Assembly: GCA_003024785.1 (NCBI GenBank)
Contig: PUQB01000428.1
Span: forward strand, 62,001 to 126,000
DNA: 64,000 nucleotides
Reading direction: 5' to 3'
DNA from: Selaginella tamariscina
Lineage: Eukaryota; Streptophyta; Lycopodiopsida; Selaginellales; Selaginellaceae
Position numbers and translations under genes: made by a program. Positions within the stretch are counted from its first letter, which is position 1. The number at the start of each line of letters is the position of its first letter. The notes under the pieces were generated by a model. It was not told where the DNA came from. It searched no databases and saw nothing but the letters and a program-made list of their open reading frames with translations. This document shows positions 24,701 to 34,718 of this stretch, piece after piece.

Positions 24701-25022
24701 TTATCCTAATGGAAGATTGTGCAGGATTATGATTCAACCGAAGAGTGTTCGACTCATGCAGCTTTTGATCGAGCGTCTCAGTAGACCTGGCGACCTAGTC
24801 TGGGATATTGGTTCCGGAACCGGGTCATCATTGTTAGCTGCCGTCGAGCTCGGAAGGAATATTATAGGAACCGAGAAGAGTTTCGAACTCTCTAGGTTGG
24901 CAACAAACAAGCTTGCAGAGAACATTAGACCAGAAGAGTTACCTACTCAAACACCTCCACGTCCAAGCGTAACTGGTGGTTCGAGAACTGCAGCTTTACT
25001 TAAGATGAAGAAGAAACTTTAG
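21799..25022 (+). CDS. ParB-like plus N4/N6 amino-methyltransferase-like protein of the transposon
   Basis: Exons: 21799-22692, 22749-22956, 23011-23599, 23646-24513, 24560-24678, 24725-25022; the last three introns are each 46 bases. After a Lys/Arg-rich start comes an acidic low-complexity part, then a region like the ParB/Srx fold: VPICRIHSNEVVRRV, DLDRLVSSLKKAG and a later HREDA. The C-terminal half has beta-class methyltransferase order. First is a motif IV-like strand (GFNLIILDLPN, where DPPY would be expected), then, in the final exon, the SAM-binding part: PKSVRLMQLLIERLSRPGD followed by LVWDIGSGTGSSLLAAVELG and NIIGTEKSFELSRLA. The family methylates the amino group of adenine or cytosine in DNA; the substrate cannot be told. 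ParB-methyltransferase fusions are familiar from phages and bacteria, but introns rule out contamination. Single-base losses near 21913, 22567 and 23090 break the frame. Spliced length about 1,000 residues. Confidence 0.7.
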
Positions 25023-25210
25023 CTAATGTATATTGAGTAATAAATTAAGCTAATATAAAAAAAAATTAAAAAAAAACAACAGTTTTAATAGAATTCTTTT
25101 TTGCCGACTGAGGCCAATACTGCCGACCAGAAAGAATATTCCAAAATATTCTAGAATATTCTTGAATATTCGAGCCCAGGCCTCCTGGGCCCCAAGCCTC
25201 CAAATGGCGG
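25023..25210. repeat. right terminal and subterminal repeats of the transposon
   Basis: After the stop codon and an A-rich stretch come TTGCCGACTGAGG and CTGCCGACCAG (25101-25130), then ATATTCTAGAATATTCTTG and the inverted terminal motif AGGCCTCCTGGGCC with CCAAGCCTCC. Order and motifs mirror the left end. Confidence 0.55.
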
Positions 25211-25807
25211 CACTCGTTTAATATTAGTCTATTTAAGGTGGGGAAAAAAATTAGATAACACACATAATTAAACCCCAATTGCTACCTTAGAGAAAAGTGT
25301 ATTAACTTTACATTTTAAAAGTGTTGGCTTGTGTTTGCATTAGGATCCGTAGATAATATTTAGATAAAAACATAATGCATATGCATGCAATGCATGGGGT
25401 ATGTTCTTTTCATTTGGGACTTGTCATATGAGCATGTGGGGTACTGGGAGATTGTGACACTACACAGTCTTCCTAAACTTTTGTCATCATAAAATAAATG
25501 AAATACATGCTTTACTAGTTTGTGCTTGACTAGCTCGCCATTCATTAAATTACCACATGTAACATTCTTGCTAGCCTTGTCAAAGACTTTTCACTTGCTT
25601 TTAATTTACTTACCATTTATCATTATAGGGACATCTTTAAAAAGGGGCATTGATACTAGTGAATATCTTGCAATTATATCATTCTTTGAAGGTTCAGTCC
25701 CACTATGTTGTTTAGCAAAAGTAAGATGGCCCTTTAAACATTATAAGAATGTATTCACAAGGTCTAAGCGAGTGGTCTTAATAATGTTCACTTTCTTGTC
25801 ACCCACC
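25211..25807. other. spacer between transposon and gypsy-1, with CCACC target duplication
   Basis: No gene is recognised. 25803-25807 (CCACC) is the left copy of the gypsy-1 target duplication. The sequence continues on the far side at 31621, so 25.25-25.8 and 31.6 kb onward were contiguous before insertion. Confidence 0.6.
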
Positions 25808-26260
25808 TGTCAAGCCACGACCTAAGAGCAAAATAACAACAAGAAGGCTTGATGCAAGAACAAGGCAAGAGCAAGGAACAAGACAAGAATGATCGTAGAA
25901 TAACTGGTGTTGATAGTAACTGATTGTACAACAATTAGGTCGGAGCTTTTATACTCACAACTCTAAACTAATCTAGTCATGAGTCTAATATGGTCATGAG
26001 CTAAAAATAGTGACCCTTATCCTTTAGGCATATCCTGTAGGAATATCCTGTAGGTATATCCTGTAGGAATATCCTGCAGGCATATCCTGTAAGTATATCC
26101 TATAGGCATATTCTGTAGGAATATTCTGTAGGAATATCCTGCAGGCATATCCTGTAGGTATATCCTATAGGCATATTCTGTAGGAATATCCTGCAGGCAC
26201 ATTTTATAAGTATATCTTATAGGCATATCCTGTAATTCATATCATGTATCCGGTGTGACA
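25808..26260 (-). repeat. gypsy-1 3' LTR with 13-base tandem array
   Basis: 453 bases. From about 26025 to 26240 it consists of a variable 13-base repeat of the type ATATCCTGTAGGA, some 16 copies. The left target duplication CCACC is at 25803-25807. Confidence 0.9.
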
Positions 26261-26285
26261 ACACCTCTTCCCTAAGGACAAGTTC
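26261..26285 (-). other. gypsy-1 polypurine tract
   Basis: The minus strand reads AGGGAAGAGGTG directly before the 3' LTR, the position and composition expected of the plus-strand primer. Confidence 0.6.
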
Positions 26286-26712
26286 CACGAGTCTTGGGAC
26301 CTGGTTTAGCAGGATAACACCGATGGAAAGCAGCAATTTTGGAAGAAGTATGGAGTAAGTTGGATGCAGGTTCCCAAGTGCGATCGGCAGGCAAATAACC
26401 TTTCCAATCCACCAAGTATTGAAGTTGGCGGCGATGAAGACGAGAATCAAGGATGGCTGCAACTTCATACTCAAGTTCACCGTCAATGACCACAGGAGGG
26501 GGAGGAGAAGAAGCACGACCAAGAAGAGAAGAAGGATGATACGGCTCCAACAAAGAAGTGTAAAACACAGGATGAAGTTTCACCGTAGATGGTAACTCGA
26601 GTCGAAAAGCTACAGGATTGACCTTAGCCGCAATCCTGTAAGGGCCCAATCGTTGAAAATCCAACTTAGAAGAAGGCCTGTTGGTGCGAATATGCCAACG
26701 AAGAAGCCACAC
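26272..26712 (-). pseudogene. gypsy-1 integrase C-terminus and chromodomain
   Basis: The segment LDFQRLGPYRIAAKV is the integrase C-terminal domain, followed by VKLHPVFYTSLL and the chromodomain EYEVAAILDSR, LQYLVDWKGY and RTWEPASNL. Chromodomains of this type direct integration to heterochromatin. Confidence 0.85.
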
Positions 26713-26742
26713 GAGATCACCAATCTTGTATGTAGGTGCCGG

Positions 26743-27739
26743 TTAACGATGAGCATCAGCATAATGCTTGTACCATTCCTGTGCCTGCTGAAGATGAATC
26801 CGGAGATCCTCATGTACCTGACGAAGATGCTGGAGACGATCCTGTACTGCAGGAGCAGAAGAAGGAGAAGTAGAAGGAGCAAAGTCAAAACGTGGATGGT
26901 AGCCTGTAAGAGCAAAGAAAGGTGTCTGGCCTGTAGATGCGTGAACAGAGTTGTTGTAGGCAAACTCTGCCATTGGAAGAAGGTCCAACCAGTTGTCCTG
27001 TTGGTAACTGATGAAGCAGCGAAGATATTGCTCCAAGGTCTGAATCGTGCATTCTGACTGCCCATCAGTTTGTGGATGGTATCTTGAAGAATGGTCCGCT
27101 TTAACCTGTAGACTCCGGAGAAGTTCTCGCCAAAACTTGGACATGAATTGTGGGCCTCGATCAGAAATAATGCTCTTAGGAAGACCATGATGTCGGAATA
27201 CTTTGCGAATCACCAACTCAGCAATTGTTTGGCCTGTAGTAGTCTTGTGACATGGTAGGAAATGAGCTTGTTTGGTGAAACGGTCAACCACGACAAGAAC
27301 TACATCAAATCCACAAGAAGGAGGAAGATCTGTGAGGAAATCTATATAAATGGATCTCCAAGGAGCAGAAGGAACAGGAAGAGGACGAAGAAGACCAGAG
27401 GGCGCGTGATGAGCATCTTCGACCTATTGCAGGTGTCACAACTCCGTACAAACTTGTCCACAAAACCCACAACCCAGGCCACCAATAGTTGCAAGTCACC
27501 AACTCAACTGTCTTGGCCACACCAAAATGTCCTGTAGTCGGGGTATCATGACAATCCTGTACCACACGAGTCCTGCAAACACCAACAGGAATATATAGGA
27601 GACCTTCCCGATATAGGAGTCCGTCCTGTATGGTAAACAAATTATAGTCTGTATGGGAACTGGAAGAAGAGGAACTTGCGATGTCAGGACTAATGTGTAA
27701 AAACACATTCCTTGCCAAGTCGTCTGTAGCCAACTGCAA
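26743..27739 (-). pseudogene. gypsy-1 integrase (zinc domain and catalytic core)
   Basis: The HHCC zinc domain is visible as DCHDTPTTGHFG and, in another frame, SCDTCNRSK. The core follows with VDRFTKQAHF, IISDRGPQF and QTDGQSE, giving the DDE residues, and then AEFAYNNSVHASTG. Frameshifts near 27410-27430 and 27290 separate the parts. Confidence 0.85.
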
Positions 27740-27805
27740 ACGGATGTCTTGTAGAAGTGTGGAATCTGCTGGAGCCTGATGAACTTGTAGTGCTGCAAGC
27801 CGAAG

Positions 27806-28369
27806 TCAATCAGGACCCAACAACACTTGCTTTTGACAGTCATATGCAGGATCGCCCGGGGTCGGTGCAAGGTAAAAGCGCTTAGACAATGCATTCGCCT
27901 TGCCATTTCGAAAACCAGGCCTGTAAATGATGACGAAATCAAAATGTGATAAAAACTCCGCCCACCTAGCCTGTCGCCGACTGAGAACTCGAGCCGTTTG
28001 AAAATACTCCAGGTTCTTGTGATCCGTAAGAACTTGTACAGGATGTGCAGCACCTTCCAGGAAATGCCGCCGCCACTCGAACGAATCCACAATGGCCTTG
28101 AGTTCCTTGTCATGAATCTCGTAATTGATTTTTGCCGAAAGGAACTTACGAGAGTGAAAAGCTACAGGATGAAGCAACTTATCTTTTCCAACTTGTGATA
28201 GAACAGATCCTACTATAAAATCCAAGGCATCTTCTTCAACGAAGAAGGGACGAGAAGGATCAGGATGTGCTAAAATCGGAGCTATCGTGAAGATGTTCTT
28301 GAGTGTTGTGAATGCATGTTCTGCCTTGTCAAACCAAGAGAACACTCTTGTGCGCTTGGTGAGTTCCAT
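27806..28369 (-). pseudogene. gypsy-1 RNase H domain
   Basis: Contains the RT-linked RNase H features PFFVEEDALDF, the YEIHDKELKAIVD segment and VLTDHKNLEYF, then the HxFDFVI-type tail before the integrase linker. It removes RNA from the RNA:DNA hybrid during replication. Confidence 0.75.
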
Positions 28370-28396
28370 GAGTGGAAGTACACGCTTGGAGAAGTC

Positions 28397-29282
28397 CTAT
28401 ATGAAATGCCTGTAGAAGTTTGCAAAGCCAAGGAAACATTGTACATCTCGTACAGACTTGGGCCTTTCCCACTCCGCGATAGTCTTCACCTTGTGCATGT
28501 CCATGGAAACACCAGCAGGTGAGACGATGTAGCCCAAGAACTCTACAGTATCCCTGTCGAAGAAACACTTTTCCAACTTCGCATACAGGCCATGCTCGCG
28601 AAGCCTCTGTAAGACTAGTCGTACATGCTTGTCATGAGCCGCCTGGTCCTTGGAGAAAATCAAAATGTCATCGAGGTAGATTACCACAAACTGGTCCAAG
28701 AAGTCATGAAAGATGTCATTTACCATGTGTTGGAACACGGCTGGGGCATTGGTAAGTCCGAAAGGCATCACCGTATACTCAAAGTGTACCTTGTACGAAA
28801 GGCAGTCTTCCACTTATCGCCTGGACGAATCCGTACAAGATTGTAAGCCCCTCGTAAGTCAATCTTCGTGAACACTTTTACTCCTTGTAGCCGATTGAGA
28901 AGTTCCGGGATCAATGGCAACGGGTATCGGTTCCGAATGGTGACTTGATTCAAACCTTTGTAGTCCACAACTAAATGTAAACTCCATCTTTCTTCTTGAC
29001 AAAGAAGATAGGTGCTCCTGCAGGGGACTTTTAGTGACGGATGAAGCCGGATGCCAAGTTTTTCTCGATGTACTGACGAAGAACCTTCAATTCTGTAGGT
29101 GACAGTGCATAAATCGGTCCGAACGGTGGAGTCTTTCCTTCCACAAGATCGATAGGACAGTCGTAGGACCTGTGAACAGGAAGAACTGCAGCCTTATGCT
29201 TGTCAAAACGTTCTGAAAGGAGTGATACTTTGATGGCAAGGAAGGAGGAGAAGAAGGAACAGAGAAGGAGGTTGAAAAACAA
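28397..29282 (-). pseudogene. gypsy-1 reverse transcriptase
   Basis: The N-terminal part ([26 protein letters not shown]), the middle ([16 protein letters not shown]) and the catalytic part ([12 protein letters not shown] and [10 protein letters not shown] with the YLDD box) occupy three successive frames. The following [11 protein letters not shown] block leads into RNase H. All palm motifs are retained. Confidence 0.85.
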
Positions 29283-29677
29283 GGGAATCAGATACAGGAA
29301 AGGTAGAAGAGGACGTAGGAGTTACTTGAAAGGCAAAAAGATGAAAAGGAGCAGGATCAGTGGCAAGTTCATGCATGGTAGTGGTAAGAACTCGAAGAGG
29401 AGAAGGAGGGAGCTGTGATTGAAAAAGAGGAAGGATCTTGGGAGGTGGAACAGAAGAAAGTAATGAAAAGAGGCAGGATTGGGAGAAACATGTGTGGATG
29501 TTGACAAGTGTACAGGATTGGAAGAATCCTGTACAAAAGTCCGTGGATGCACAGGAGTGAGGAGAACTTGTGAGTGTGCTGACAAACCAATAGGAGGTGG
29601 ATCCTGTCGAGGAGGAGTCTTCAACACTGATACAGGAACAGGCATGGTCAATCCTATAGCTTGTACTGCCTTAGACA

Positions 29678-30328
29678 CTAAGGATGTATTCTGCACACAG
29701 GAAGTACAGGATTGGTCCTGGTTGCCGTAGAGGAAAACATGAACGTCCTAGACCTCCAGTTGATCTGAGGATTTGCAACAACGAACCATGGCATGCCCAA
29801 AATGATGGGAGTCGACTGAGTCTTAATCAAGTTGAAGGAAATTGAACAGTTGAATGCGCCATGACTGCAAGAGAGAGGTTTGGTAGCATGGGTAACTGCG
29901 CCAGAAGCAATCAGACGACCATCGGCCACCTCTACAGGAACTGCACGCTTCAACTTCACCATCGGAATGCCATGTTGAGTTGCAAAAGTGTCATCCATGA
30001 AGCATGCATTTGCACCAGTGTCTAACAGGGCAAACTCCTTGAGCTTTCGATTATTGAGATGAATGTATATAGGAAACTTGAGTGAGGAATGGTATGAGCA
30101 GCACCAATGGAGCTTGCACCTACGTCCAACTTCGTGGCTCCTAAACGAAGTGAACATTGAAGTTTTCCGACTGAACTTCAGCTTCAACTTCACGCGTCTT
30201 GAACTTCCTGGCTTTAATAGGACATTCCGCCGCCTTGTGTCCTGCTTCACCACAATACAAACATAGATTCTCACTGCGGCGACGTTGCTTCTCAGCAGCA
30301 GAAAGTGGGCCACGCTTGTATTTCTCAA
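29678..30328 (-). pseudogene. gypsy-1 aspartic protease region
   Basis: The retropepsin active site is seen as FALLDTGANACFMD, followed about 70 residues later by the family's PIILGMPW flap/helix block. It overlaps the gag zinc-knuckle frame, so the gag-pol join is disrupted. Confidence 0.75.
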
Positions 30329-31115
30329 CCTCCATAGGAACTACTCCAGAAGGTGTCAAGAAGTATGTACCACAGCTGCAAGATTGGTTTGCAGGAACTG
30401 CTGACGGGATTTTTCCTGACGACGCTCGAACAAGCGGTTGTCGCAGCGAACAACTTGTTCCATGATCTCTGCTAATGTTTGGGCATCTGGTAATGAAGGA
30501 GAAGGTCCTTCACATCATCCCTCAACCCAAAACGGAAGTGTTCAATCAATGCAGTCTCGTCCCATGGAATGTTTGTGCAAAGTTGCTGAAATTCGGATGC
30601 ATAAACGGAAGCTGGTCGAGATCCTTGTGTGAGCTTTCGTAACTTCGTGCATGCGGAACGGTACTTATCAGGATCTCCAAAGCAAGCTTCAAAGGCAACC
30701 ACGAAACCTTCAAAGTCTTCCATCAATGGGTCGTCACGTTCCAGCAAAGGGGCAACCCAAGCCCGTGGAGATCCAACTAGTAGGGATGCCAAAAGGCCAA
30801 CCTTTTGTGCATCAGTTGAGTAGCGGCGTGGTTGCATGCGGATCAAAAGCCTAATTTAATTTAGGAACCCTTGGAAATTGGCACGATTGCCATTGAACTT
30901 TTTGGTATGCTAATCTTCGGCTCCGAAGAAGTGTTCGATGTAGAGGAAATCACGGATGCTTAAGAGAGAGCCTGTGCAACAGCCTTGGAGGATGCATCAG
31001 CAGCTGCATGCGCCGCGGTGGTGGAACCTTGCAGATCTATGACCACTTGGCGCAAAGTGGCTAGCTCATGAAGCAATATTTGGTGCTCGCGTTAAAATTG
31101 CTCAAAATCGGCCAT
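30141..31115 (-). pseudogene. gypsy-1 gag with zinc knuckle (frameshifted)
   Basis: The likely start codon is at 31115-31113 (MADFEQF), and the eighth codon is already a stop. The capsid region lies at about 30846-30472, with the hallmark FEACFGDPDKYRSACTKLR and ASVYASEFQQL. The nucleocapsid CCHC knuckle CLYCGEAGHKAAEC is in a different frame at about 30260. It encodes the particle protein of the retrotransposon and is not intact. Confidence 0.8.
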
Positions 31116-31223
31116 GAGCTATGAAAGAAAAAAAAAAAAAAAAAGGAGAAAAACGAAGGAGAAGAATCAAGGAAAAAAAAGTAGCTAAAAATCGAAAAGC
31201 TATGAAAGGAGTTATTATCAAAT

Positions 31224-31615
31224 TGTCAAGCCACGACCTAAGAGCAAGATAACAACAAGAAGGTTTGACTCAAGAACAAGGCAAGAGCAAAGAACAAGAC
31301 AAGAATGATCGTAAAATGACTGGTGTTGATAGTAACTGATTGTACAACAATTAGGTCGAAGCTTTTATACTCTAACTCTAAGCTAATATGGTCATGAGTC
31401 TAATATGGTCATGAGCTAAAAATAGTGACCCTTATCCTTTAGGCATATCTTGTAGGAATATCATGTAGGTATATCCTGTAGGTATATCCTATAGGCATAT
31501 CCTATAGGAATATCCTGCAGGCATATCCTGTAGGTATATCCTATAGGCATATCCATCATGTAAGTATATCCTATAGGCATATCCTGTAACTCGTATCCTG
31601 TATCCAGTCGTGACA
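31224..31615 (-). repeat. gypsy-1 5' LTR
   Basis: 392 bases, the same termini as its partner but with a shorter 13-base array (about 31440-31590). Apart from the array the two LTRs differ at scattered positions, so insertion is not very recent. The right CCACC duplication is at 31616-31620. Confidence 0.9.
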
Positions 31616-31620
31616 CCACC

Positions 31621-33431
31621 CACCAATTAGAATGGCCAGGTTTAGCAATTGTTTGTTGACACCAAAGCATTTTATTCGTCCAAACCCTATAGACATCTTT
31701 TTGTCATAAAGTGATGACGTGAAATCATCAATTGGGTAATTGTAGAGCATGTCTGCTCTAATGATTTTTTGTTCCATCCACCAAGCACAACCAAGTATTC
31801 AACTTTTTATTTTAATTTGTGCTGTGTTTCTAGTTGCCCAAACTATGAACCATGTTGGCTATCTTTAATTGGTCCTTAGAACTTTCCACTTCAACGAGCA
31901 TCTTATATAACTTCATATGTTTTTGGTGGGATGAAGGATATATGTACTTCTTTATGTACTAGCAAAGACTAAAAGTGTAATAAAAATAACAATCATGTTC
32001 ACATGCTACATTATCGTTGAAAACATTTCTCACTGCAATTTAACTAGATGCCACCTTGTCTCCCATGAATCTTTGATTTCTGGCTGATCAAAAGCACAAC
32101 GAATTATCACCTCGATTAACTTTTTCCAGCACAATTCATGTGCAACAACATCCTCAATTTTCATTTCGCAAACATCTAATGTCAATATTGATTTCAATTT
32201 GACAAACGAGCTCAAAACAAATAATAATAGTTGAGCAATTACTTATAGTCATAGACGAAGATGTCCATTGTATTTCACTTATAGACCTTGTGCGTGTGAT
32301 CAAAACACATGTAAGCATCCCAAAGATCTATAACTAAATGGAGTCTATTTATGATATGAACACATGAGTTCTAGCCCACATAAGACATTTGAATACATGT
32401 GAAACCTCCAATGAACTTTTTCTTGGAAAGATGAAGGATTCCATAAATGGTCATCGCAAACATTTTTTTCAAATGCAATAGATCATTTAACCCCTCTGAC
32501 GCACACAATGCTTTCTTCTTAGCTGGTAAACAATATTTCTTATTCTGAAACATATGAAAATCTAGAAATGAGTCTCAGCAAGTCAATTTAGAACCATTCC
32601 TCGGAGTTGAGGATCAAATATGCTCAACATTGAGGGCAAGTGCAACCAGTTGTGTAAGATAGAACGAGTACATGAATGTACTCGGCATTTAGGCCTCAAC
32701 AAGTTCAAGAGAAGTCCTCGGTGCCAAGGGCAAGTCTAGACCCTTATGGTGTACACGATGAGGACATGAATGATCTTAGCATTCATGCCTTAGTGTCAAG
32801 GAAATGTTGTTTGATGTTATAATTATTATTTGCATGTATGCATGTTACTTGCGATTGTTTGTAAGTGGGATAAGTTTCAAGAATATCATTTAGTTTAGTC
32901 CCTGTTTGTTATAGTTTTCACCCAAAGGGCCAACATGTGGTTACAAATGGTCATCAATATCAACACCCTATGTGAACAACACTAAGTCTTCTAAGACAAC
33001 CCCAAAAGTCTGATTTAGATGTCTAAGTAGACATGAAACTCAGGGTTCTACCCTAAGTCCCCTAGAATGACTATCTCCCGCATCTTAAAGGATAATCTAA
33101 GGAAACTTTAAGATCATGCCTCAAGAGACCTAGGTAAGTTCATGCCTTAACCCCATTAAGGAGACATGCCTTGCACATACCCTTGTGATAAAGTTAAGGT
33201 ATCATAACTTACCCCTTGAAGAATCACCCTCATCCGGGAGTACAACCATTTAGGGTGACAATGGGCACCTTAAACCATGACTAACCCTAAGGGTTTGCGT
33301 GGCCAAGTCACTTTAGACTAGGGCTAGTACTTAGTGAGGACATGCATTGCACCGTAGGCAGACATGAAATATTCTGCTAAGCAAACTCCTTAAGGCTAGG
33401 TTTAAATAACCTTAAGTACAAGACCTCATGA
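31621..33431. other. intergenic DNA, no recognisable gene
   Basis: A few minus-strand open stretches (for example 32030-32215 and 32371-32553) look weakly protein-like and could be an old transposon relic, but no motif supports a family. GTGCC at 33432-33436 begins the next element's target duplication. Confidence 0.45.
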
Positions 33432-33436
33432 GTGCC

Positions 33437-33642
33437 TGTTATGACCCATATAACGAATCAAAGAATATTCCCAGAAAGGTATAACTAGAATATTCCTAGG
33501 GAGCTATACGATCTAAGGAAGAATTAAGGACACACTAATATTGGAAGCCTTTTTGGAGAGCAGCATGTGGAGACTAGAGACAGCTCGGGGGAGTCGGGTG
33601 GTTTTGTGAGGGTCTCTAGTTTGTACGTAGTGGTGCCTAACA
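33437..33642 (+). repeat. gypsy-2 5' LTR
   Basis: 206 bases, TGTTA...TAACA. Directly followed by AAT and TGGTATCGGAGCC (33645-33657), a primer-binding site like the complement of plant initiator tRNA-Met (TGGTATCAGAGC). Confidence 0.9.
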
Positions 33643-33644
33643 AA

Positions 33645-33657
33645 TTGGTATCGGAGC
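33645..33657 (+). other. gypsy-2 primer-binding site
   Basis: TGGTATCGGAGCC differs by one base from the usual complement of the 3' end of initiator tRNA-Met. The copy kept in the spacer next to the inverted LTR reads TGGTATCAGAGAA on the minus strand. Confidence 0.8.
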
Positions 33658-34030
33658 CAGGTTCGAGATGAGTGCCTGGTGGGAAGGGATAATATCACCT
33701 GTGTGGAGACATTGGACATTAAAAGGCAAATTGTCCAAGGAGAAGCAAGCCCAAGGGCAAAAGTTTTAATGGCAGCAAGGACAATAGATGCCTAAGAAGC
33801 TTTAGGAGATGGAGCGTGGAGAGGAGCACAAAAGAGACTTCTCTAAACCACAAGGTAAATTTCTATTTGTTCTTGCTTAATAGTAAACTACATGGCACGA
33901 GAGGACCACACACACGTGCTATTGTGGTGGAGGGACGACTTGGTGAGCGTCCAGTGCGAGCCTTGTGGATAGCATGAGTAGTGATAACTTTGTGTCAACA
34001 AAGTTAGTGGAGGAGTGCAGCTTGCCCACC

Positions 34031-34470
34031 GAAGACTGTGCCTCAATACGAGATTGAGGGCTCAGCTATCACACAGAGCTACAGTGCTGTGTGGAGAAGT
34101 TACAACTGTAGGTTGGCAAACCTAGTTGGTGGAGCTGCATGAAGACTGTGCCTCAATACGAGATTGAGGGCTCAGCTATCACACAGAGCTATAGTGCTTG
34201 TGTGGAGGAGTTACAGCTGTAGGTTGACAAAACCCAACTGGTGGAGCATGAAGACTGTGCCTCAATACGAGATTGAGGGCTCAGCTACACACAGAGCTAC
34301 AGTGCTTTGTGTGGAGGAGTTACAGCTGTAGGTTGGCAAAACCTAGCTGGTGGAGCTGAACGAAGACTATGCCTCAATACGAGATTGAGGGCTTAGTTGC
34401 ACATAGAGCTAAATTGCTTGTGTGGAGGAGTTACAGCTAAAGGTTCGCAAAACCCAGTTGGTGGAGACTT
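34031..34470 (+). repeat. four tandem about 110-base repeats inside gypsy-2
   Basis: Units beginning GAAGACTGTGCCTCAATACG start at 34031, 34141, 34250 and 34362. They lie where gag would normally be and carry no gag-like frame. Confidence 0.85.
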
Positions 34471-34718
34471 TCTTTCTTGCGAAGCTAGTGCGTGTGGATC
34501 CTAAGATCTAGTGGAGCACCAAGCACATGAAGCTTGAGTATATTGAAGTGAAAGACACTTGGTTTGGAACAAAGCTTGAGTCTCCAAACAGTTCTTTTAC
34601 TGTCACCTTGAGCAAAGCTATTGTGTGAGGAGTTTGCTGACGTCTTCCCTCCTGAGCTACCTCATGGCTACCACATGCAAGAGGTGTGGAGCTGGAATAG
34701 GGTACGAAAGCCATTTAT

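Larger units (their letters stand above)
16980..25210. mobile_element. two-gene DNA transposon (MULE-type transposase plus methyltransferase-like gene)
   Basis: The block is distinctly richer in GC than its flanks and holds two divergent multi-exon genes whose start codons are 1.5 kb apart. The ends carry imperfect inverted repeats. Left (about 16988-17012) reads GGAGACTCC then GGCTCAGGAGGCTT; right, read inward from about 25202, is GGAGGCTTGG then GGCCCAGGAGGCCT. Both are followed by clusters of ATTCTAGAATATT and then GCCGAC motifs (17083-17118 and 25101-25130). The exact termini and target duplication could not be fixed by eye; the true ends may lie up to about 40 bases further out. The presence of the transposase supports a self-mobilising element, although frameshifts in both genes suggest this copy is inactive or poorly sequenced. 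Confidence 0.75.
25808..31615 (-). mobile_element. gypsy-1: full-length Ty3/gypsy chromovirus retrotransposon
   Basis: Two LTRs (25808-26260 and 31224-31615) begin TGTCA and end TGACA and are flanked by a perfect 5-base duplication, CCACC. On the minus strand the order is gag, zinc knuckle, protease, RT, RNase H, integrase, chromodomain, which defines a chromovirus. Every domain is present but spread over several frames, so the copy is degenerate or carries sequence errors. The internal junction next to the right LTR does not show the usual initiator-Met primer site. Confidence 0.93.

Noticed and set aside
21799..25022. Bacterial restriction-modification contamination
   Set aside because: The frame is split by five GT-AG introns with consistent phases and is flanked by plant DNA.
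26017..26226. Open frame with repeated YRICLQDIPTG-like units
   Set aside because: It comes from the 13-base LTR array.
26653..27057. Plus-strand 134-codon frame in gypsy-1
   Set aside because: Antisense of the integrase region.
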